Assembly (NCBI GenBank): GCA_028456385.1
Contig: JALNQF010000060.1
Coordinates: 62,001-126,000 of the forward strand
Reading direction: 5' to 3'
Source: Ophiosphaerella korrae
Taxonomy: Eukaryota > Ascomycota > Dothideomycetes > Pleosporales > Phaeosphaeriaceae
DNA length: 64,000 nt
A program made the position numbers and the translations under genes. Shown one piece after another: positions 58,440 to 64,000 of this stretch. The stretch's first letter is position 1, and each line of letters opens with the position of its first letter. The notes under the pieces were generated by a model that worked only from the letters and a program-made list of their open reading frames with translations, was not told the DNA's origin and did no database searches.

Positions 58440-58745
58440 GCTCTGTATACGACGGTGCAGTTTATTTTCTATTAGTAGACTACTGCTATCCTTCTCGGGT
58501 TTATTAGAAATTCTTGTTCGTAGTATTATAAGGAAATAGCATTTCTAATATCTAATATAATAATAGTTATAATTATAACGCGTACTACATTACACGCTAC
58601 GGTAGCCCTACTCCATTAAAGGTAACATGAAGACTCGTAAGCTCTCGTACGTTATCTTATTGAAATAGTGAACTTCTACTATCTCTTATATTGATAAACG
58701 TGTGCTAGGCCTATATTAGTATATTTTAAATGTCCAATAAATAAG
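58440..58745. other. TA-rich RIP-like relic
   Basis: Composition shifts abruptly to TA-rich sequence with stretches such as TTTCTAATATCTAATATAAT, also seen in the left-arm relic near 375. No frame can be followed; probably a small transposon remnant between two decayed genes. Confidence 0.35.
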
Positions 58746-58749
58746 ATGT

Positions 58750-59440
58750 TCATACTTCTGAGCAGCAGGGGAAACGCAGCCCGATGGCTGCTGCAGCAAA
58801 TTTAGCTTTGTCTGAACTAGACAGAATCCAAATGCTTCTAGTCGCTCCCACTACTGTGTAAATCTTGTGACTGTGATTTGAATCTTGGATAGGTGTATCT
58901 GAATTAGCATCTGGCCAATAGGTAGCGGTTGCCCTTCGAAGTAGTGCATGAATACATCGAATGCAGTAAACTCGGCACCCTCGACATCGATTTTTAACAT
59001 GCCAATATAAGTATGGTTGTTATATCGCATAAATTACTGTAAATTGGTATTGGGGATCTCTATCCTCATCCCTAGGCCCAATGTCGGCTCGTTTTGCTGT
59101 TGCACGGTTCTTGTTCTTATCCGCAATCTGTGGACCGAGGGAGCTATCGTTTACATCGTAACCAAAAATATGGGCATTTGTTCTTTCCAGTATTTCTTGC
59201 TCAAAAGAAGAGTCCTGTCTAATCCCAAAGCTGTAGATGATGAGGGATCGCGCATGTGTTTTCTCATACACTGACACCCCCAAACCCACTTCCCGCCTTC
59301 GCCTAACGTCCCTATGCGTTTGGCTTCCAATGGGCATGTATATTCTACGGGAAAGAACGTCCAGATGTCGTATATTGGGAGAAACTTGTCAGAGGTTGGA
59401 AATCTGTTCAACACCCATTAGTAACGCTACTTTCGATAAA
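58750..59440 (-). pseudogene. FkbM/Methyltransf-type methyltransferase-like gene, decayed
   Basis: On the minus strand: YDIWTFFPVEYTCPLEAKRIG, LGEGGKWV, a frameshift in a G5 run near 59278, then VSVYEKTHARSLIIYSFGIR, DSSFEQEILERT, AHIFGYDVNDSSLGPQI. A TAA at about 59020 and a further shift follow, then YIGMLKIDVEGAEFTAFDVF (the D-x-E-G motif of FkbM-like enzymes), GQPLPIGQMLIQIHL, and after another stop WERLEAFGF. Order and motifs match the fungal methyltransferase-domain proteins with an IYSFGI/IDVEG core. The substrate is unknown. It has at least two frameshifts and two stops, one of them at a TAGTGG where WW-like is usual. Confidence 0.65.
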
Positions 59441-59988
59441 TGACTTAGACAAATCTACAATTCAATATCTAGCCCGCTTCGGTTTTTAGCCCTTTTAATG
59501 ACCTGGTGACGGCGAACCATAGATTTTATCCATGATTCTTCTGATCGGCGGAAATATTGCACTTTTCTCGTCCGGTCTGCATGAGATTCTAAGAAAAGCT
59601 TGTAGGACAAGACTAGAGTTATCGTCGCGAGCATGCACTTGCATATTTTTGGAAACTAACGCAAGTATCTGGGGTTCGACCGTCGTAGCATCGTCAAGTG
59701 AAGCACCGATAATAGAGGTTGCTGCACAGTTGCACGACCAGTGCCCTCATTATCGGAATATTCCCTTTTTATCTGATGTACTGCGTGATGCCTTCAGCTA
59801 GCTCTGAGTTTTCCTTTACACGTCGCTAATAAACAGTTCATATACCCTAGTTGTTACACATAAGTGATGATAGCGGACAAGATCTTAGACTAAGATAAAA
59901 GCTCCAAGCAGGAGCTATCCATATCTTCACCTAGTTTTCCAAGATTCTTCTGACTCGTTTTAACTACCTGCAACAATCATACTCCAAT
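59441..59988. other. Intergenic
   Basis: Open frame 59532-59801 has no family features. The last 100 bp look like a fungal promoter and leader, CT-rich before the ATG at 59989. Confidence 0.4.
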
Positions 59989-60063
59989 ATGCAGTTCAAT
60001 GTTCTTGCCATTGCCGCCACTGTCATGAGCTCTGCTGTCGCAGCTCCAACTATACTTGTCGAG
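59989..60063 (+). CDS. Signal-peptide exon of a small secreted protein, remainder not found
   Basis: The ATG at 59989 opens MQFNVLAIAATVMSSAVAAP, a textbook signal peptide, then TILVE, and ends at a good donor (GAG/GTAAGA) at 60064. No downstream exon with recognisable coding was found before 61131. This is either the start of an unrecognised short secreted peptide or a stranded first exon of a decayed gene. Confidence 0.4.
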
Positions 60064-61130
60064 GTAAGATCAAACTGAAAATATTTAATAGTTCTATATG
60101 AACAAACACAGCCTGTAAGCCTATAATCTTTAGGATAGTACTACGGTAATCCTAAATATTGTAGGATCTGGAGCCTCAGGTATAGAAATAGACTTTTTCT
60201 TTCAATGGATATGTTGAAATGAACCACGTCGAGGAATGAAGAACATCCATCACGACAAGCTCCAATGTCTACGACACATGCGCCACAGATCATACAGATG
60301 CGCACGCAGGTTTGCGCTGTTCTCCTCACCCAACCCTATGATTATGGCCACTAGAGACAGACAGGTTGCAGCCACTGCCGAGGCAGATGAGCACATCTTA
60401 CAACACTGGTCAATGAGCGATTCATCTCAAATACAGTTTCCTTGGTCCGCAATCATCATATTTGCGGTATGCAGCGTCGTAAGTTGTGCCGGGTACGATA
60501 ATATATTGCATGAAGGTTGTCTGAAGCACTACGCAAGTGAGGGGTCATCAGTGCCAAGACCTGGGCGGAAGCACAGCTGTGGTTGCTTTGTCACTGACAC
60601 CTCGAAACGTTGTGTCTAATACGCGTTCACTGGTCCAGCTCGTCGCTTGCTTCCTGACTAATCGTTCTCCTAAAGGCTGGCCTCATCACGCAGCTCTTTG
60701 TCCGACATTCTCGTATTAGCAGCATCGTCCTACAATTTGTATTTCCACAACAAGACCTCGAAAATATCGCAAACCTTTTCTCTCCGCATAAGACTCCAAA
60801 ATCCTTAGTATAAGAAAGCGAGTTTGATTATACCGCATAGCATGCGCATCGATTCTACGCAATCGTGTCTGCCTAAACTAACACTCGTATAGTTCAGCTC
60901 TCGTAGCATCCTTGTGCCGCCAACGTCAAGCCAAAAGTCTTGGACTTTCTGCTTTTGGTATAACAACAGATGTCCTTTCAAGCTTCACCTGACAGATAGA
61001 TATTTTCCATTCTTATTAATGGTAAATCCTGGCGCTCGTCGGGTGGGGGGGTAACTCAAGTCCACGGTCCTTTATTATCGGTTCAATAATTTACTAATCT
61101 TAGTGGCTTGATCACTATCTATTTCTCTCA
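60064..61130. other. Intergenic
   Basis: Short frames without family features (60236-60619). The CT-rich leader just before 61131 fits a promoter for the next gene. Confidence 0.4.
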
Positions 61131-62299
61131 ATGTCTCCAACAACTACCATGAAGGCATACATACATACTCGCGCTGGTGTCGCAAAGGATGTGCTCACTC
61201 GCTCCACAGTGCCAAAACCCACAATAACATCCCCCACCCAAGTGCTGGTTCAGATATCACACTGCTCATTGAATCCTGCAGGAAGTATCGTTATGCAACT
61301 TCTACCATTCATATTCCGTGCCTCACCGGCGATTCCAGAAATGGATTTCTCGGGCACAATTGTGGAAGTGGGGACCGAAGTTCCGGAGAGTCGCAACCTA
61401 AAACCAGACACGGGTGTCTTTGGCTCTATACCACTTGGTCAACACATCAAGAGCACATGTGGCGCACTTGCACAATACGTTGTCGTGGACCATACGTCTC
61501 TCGTTCGAAAACCAGATTCCGCGGAGTTGAGGGAAGTGTGCGGCCTTGGCATAGCGGGCGCCACAGCGCTCGATCTCATGAGATATGCGGATCTCAAGGC
61601 TGGCGATTCGGTCCTGATCAACGGCGCAGGCGGCGGTATTGGGCACTTAGCTATGCAAATGTGCCAGGCCATCGTAGGCCCATCTGGGCGCGTCGTAGCC
61701 ATCTGTTCGCGACGTGGTTTTGATTGGGTTCAGGCACTTGGTACGGATGATGGGCACAATGAAGACGAAGAAGGTGCAAACCGATCCAAGACCCTGCGGT
61801 TCCAGGTCATTGATCGTGAACAAGTGGATCTGATCCCACATCTCACCACATTATTTGGCGGAGATGGGCCGAAATTCGATGCGGTCATCGACGCGGTTGC
61901 CACTCAAGAAATGTTCAACAACTGTCCAGCTTTTCTGAAAGAGGGAAAGCCGTATGTAAGCGTTGGGCCAAAGGCGTATAGCTATACATATCTTGGTATT
62001 CTCAGTACCATTGGCAGAATGGCGATAAATGCGCTTTGGCCACAGAAACTAGGGGGAACACCGAGACCTTATAGGCAAGTAAATGCAGCATCAAATCTAG
62101 AAGCTTTGGAAGAACTGGCAAGCATGGTTGAAAATGGTACACTTAAAGTTCATATCGGAATGCTTGTATCGTGGGACAACATAGCGCCGGTAAGTGACTT
62201 TTGCATGATTGTATCAGTAGTACTAAACGTGTGCAGGCCTACCATCAACTGTTGGATGGACATGCGAGCGGCAAGATGGTGGTTGCCGTTGACAACTAA
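61131..62299 (+). CDS. Medium-chain dehydrogenase/quinone oxidoreductase-like protein
   Basis: Two exons, 61131-62189 and 62237-62299, join in phase and give 373 aa. A start at MSPTTTMKAYIHTRAG is chosen; the second Met (residue 7) is an alternative. Family signals are LVQISHCSLNPAGSIVM, PEMDFSGTIVEVG, FGSIPLGQHIKSTCGALAQYVVVD, the cofactor loop DSVLINGAGGGIGHLAMQM (GxGxxG-like) and AVIDAVATQEMFNNCPAFLKEGKPYVSVG. The ending AYHQLLDGHASGKMVVAVDN is the usual one. Structural zinc cysteines are absent, as in quinone-oxidoreductase-like members. It should use NADPH to reduce an enone, quinone or similar substrate. It is intact between two decayed regions. Confidence 0.85.
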
Positions 62300-63338
62300 C
62301 ACCGCCCACATCATTGAATCATTGATTACTTCTATTCCAGTAAGAGAGCGCCCCAAGAATGAGAAACCGTGTGCTTTGAATATTCTATATACGTATGACT
62401 CACAGAGCACTTTTGGCATCGATTTCAAAATTACATCCGCTCATTCCGATATTCAACCTCTCCCATTTGTCCTCATTCATTTCCATCGCAGCTCCTTACA
62501 TAGTTTATGAAGTGATGAATGAATTTATGCTAGTATAAGATGAGCGACGATTCAATACGTACTATCTATGAATACGCTCCAAATCGATGGTGCAAAAGCG
62601 ACGATGCGCTAGCCACGGTAGCTGGCGCGTTCAGGGGATTTCGGCTAAGATCCCAGGTGGTTGGTTCACGAGGACACTGTGGCTGACGCATAGGCAGCCC
62701 ATAACCCTAACCCCTCCCACAGATCTGGGTAGACCCGTCCCTGGCAATGATTCTCGGTGCCATAGCGTCTATTCTGGGCCACCTCGGTAAATCAAGCCAT
62801 ACCCTAACATAGTCACATCGCGCTCCCCAGAGGCTGAGGGAACAATGTGCATTTCATCCAGGAAAGGCACCAGCTCACCTCCATATTGACAATTTATTAG
62901 GCCCGGGGACTGATTGAAGGCGCGATGATGTACCTATTTTTAAATACAGAACGAGCTGGGCTACAAAATCGACCACAAAAACATCATCCCCGAGTGCGAT
63001 GCTGCCAGGGGCATCGGCGAGACAGATCACAGCTAAGCCTGTTAGGTGGCGTCAATATTCTCCAGTCAGAGTCTCAAGCTTCATAAGCGCGTATCTCTTT
63101 AACCAAAAGATGAACGGTGGCGCCTGTCAATCCGTTTTCCCAGGTTTTAATGGGAATTGTCATAGGGGCAAAAATATATTTCATGAATAGAGTATCTACT
63201 TCTAAGCCTCGCCTATGTAGTCAGTTACTGCCGGCCTTGCTGCAATTATCCTGCGTGCGTCCCTTCGTTCGGTATCATACAACGTTGCTCACAGCAGATT
63301 GTGAATAATACAATTCCCTATTTGGCAAGTCACTATTC
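62300..63338. other. Intergenic
   Basis: No gene supported. CCCATAACCCTAACCCCTCC near 62697 is a two-unit telomere-like string only. Confidence 0.45.
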
Positions 63339-63588
63339 TTGCGTCTCTGGCTAATTCACAGCGAATCAATGTATCCGCTCGATGTGGTCCGTAGTTCGGA
63401 TTGGCATGCAAAGGAAGTAGGTTTGGTGATTGTTGCAGCCAGTACTCATGTAGGTACATCGATCTCACAAAAACATACTACTTACAAAGCTCAACCACTA
63501 GACTGCGGCTCAACAGACGCATACTGCAAGATAGAATCAGGGTGTCAATCTGGTTGGGGTACATGCAAAGGTAGCAGTATATTGACCT

Positions 63589-63620
<32 letters not shown>

Positions 63621-64000
63621 TTACCTGCTTGCGTGACTACAGGCTCATCATCACCTGCAAAGTTAAGCTCCATCTCCACTCAAGGAACGTCGACCCGAGC
63701 TTTATCTTCCGCACCATTTTCCACTCAGCGGATAACAACTAACGCCCGCTCTGGTAAAGAAGGCAATAGTCAGACATGCCTTAGATCCCGTTGGGGAAAT
63801 TGCTGTTCACAGCATAGCTATGTAAGATTTCAATTGTAGGCTTTTAAGAAATACTTTAACTTACAAGACTAGCGCGGTAGCAATGCCGATTACTATGGAA
63901 CCGGGTGCCAGCACGGATTCGGCCAATGCAATACTATATCATCATCGATTACGACGAAGTCAACTTCTCCAACAAATGTAGTGCAGGTTTCCACTTCTAG
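63339..64000 (+). pseudogene. Chitin-binding (ChtBD1, hevein-like) multidomain protein, decaying and cut by the window edge
   Basis: Domain 1 reads RCGP, then TAG at 63392-63394, then FGLACKGSRFGDCCSQY. An intron (63450-63501) leads to YCGSTDAYCKIESGCQSGWG. A second intron (63571-63642) contains a T9/A-rich tract, then a Ser/Thr linker SSSPAKLSSISTQGTSTRAL. Domain 2 reads RSGKEGNSQTCLRSRWGNCC, SQHSY, an intron (63822-63872), then RGSNADYYGTGCQHGFGQC. Its first Cys is Ser and the YCGS Cys is Arg. The Ser/Thr-rich tail continues to the edge. Hevein domains bind chitin oligomers outside the cell, often as part of chitin deacetylases or effectors. The stop and the lost cystine partners suggest decay. 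No clear start or signal peptide was found. Confidence 0.7.

Noticed and set aside
62697..62716. Telomere-like string with two CCCTAA-type units
   Set aside because: Only two imperfect units; expected by chance and not at a contig end.
63592..63620. Poly-A tract as a retroposon tail inside the chitin-binding gene
   Set aside because: The tract falls inside a plausible 72-bp intron (63571-63642) with proper ends and preserved phase, so it needs no insertion to explain it.

Overview
This window is nuclear DNA from a filamentous ascomycete (Pezizomycotina). The genes are split by short introns of roughly 45-90 bp with GTAAGT-like donors and TAG/CAG acceptors. Several gene families are typical of that group: fungal rhodopsin-domain membrane proteins, a highly reducing iterative polyketide synthase, an AidB-type acyl-CoA dehydrogenase and GPI-anchored cell-wall proteins. 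TA-rich transposon relics have transposase frames full of stop codons, as expected after repeat-induced point mutation (RIP). I cannot name the species.

Layout. 0-13.4 kb is a degraded left arm. It holds a RIP-damaged Fot1/pogo transposon with 72-bp inverted repeats, a DUF1857-like gene with a nonsense codon, a broken DHA2 drug transporter, a methyltransferase with one frameshift, a pisatin-demethylase-like P450 with a frameshift in a T7 run, and a second transposase relic. 13.5-38 kb is the best preserved part and the centre of interest. Two intact rhodopsin-domain genes bracket a candidate biosynthetic cluster: amidase, short-chain dehydrogenase (SDR), alpha-oxoamine synthase (AOS) and MFS transporter, all on the minus strand, then a divergently transcribed 2,516-aa polyketide synthase (KS-AT-DH-MT-ER-KR-ACP, no thioesterase), then a ruined ethylene-forming-enzyme-like oxygenase. 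38.5-50 kb holds a GPI-anchored protein, a 1-kb inverted-repeat element, and a loose group of AidB-like dehydrogenase, MFS transporter, SDR and glyoxalase-fold protein. 50-64 kb holds a two-domain cysteine-rich secreted protein, a polytopic membrane protein and a secreted alpha/beta-hydrolase, then decayed P450 and FkbM-type methyltransferase genes, an intact quinone-oxidoreductase-like gene, and a decaying chitin-binding gene that runs off the right edge.

How the genes may work together. The polyketide synthase ends in its acyl carrier domain and has no release domain. The neighbouring AOS is a pyridoxal-phosphate enzyme of the family that joins an acyl thioester to an amino acid with loss of CO2. 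This is the logic of fumonisin- and sphingofungin-type sphinganine analogues. I infer that the AOS releases the chain as a 2-amino-3-ketone, that the SDR may reduce it, that the amidase acts on an amide or ester of the product, and that the MFS protein exports it. No pathway regulator, P450 or ceramide-synthase-like resistance gene lies between the two rhodopsin-domain genes.

Method limit. Exons were spliced by eye. For genes described as intact, reading phases were checked across every intron. Breaks called as lesions could in part be sequencing errors, especially those in homopolymers.
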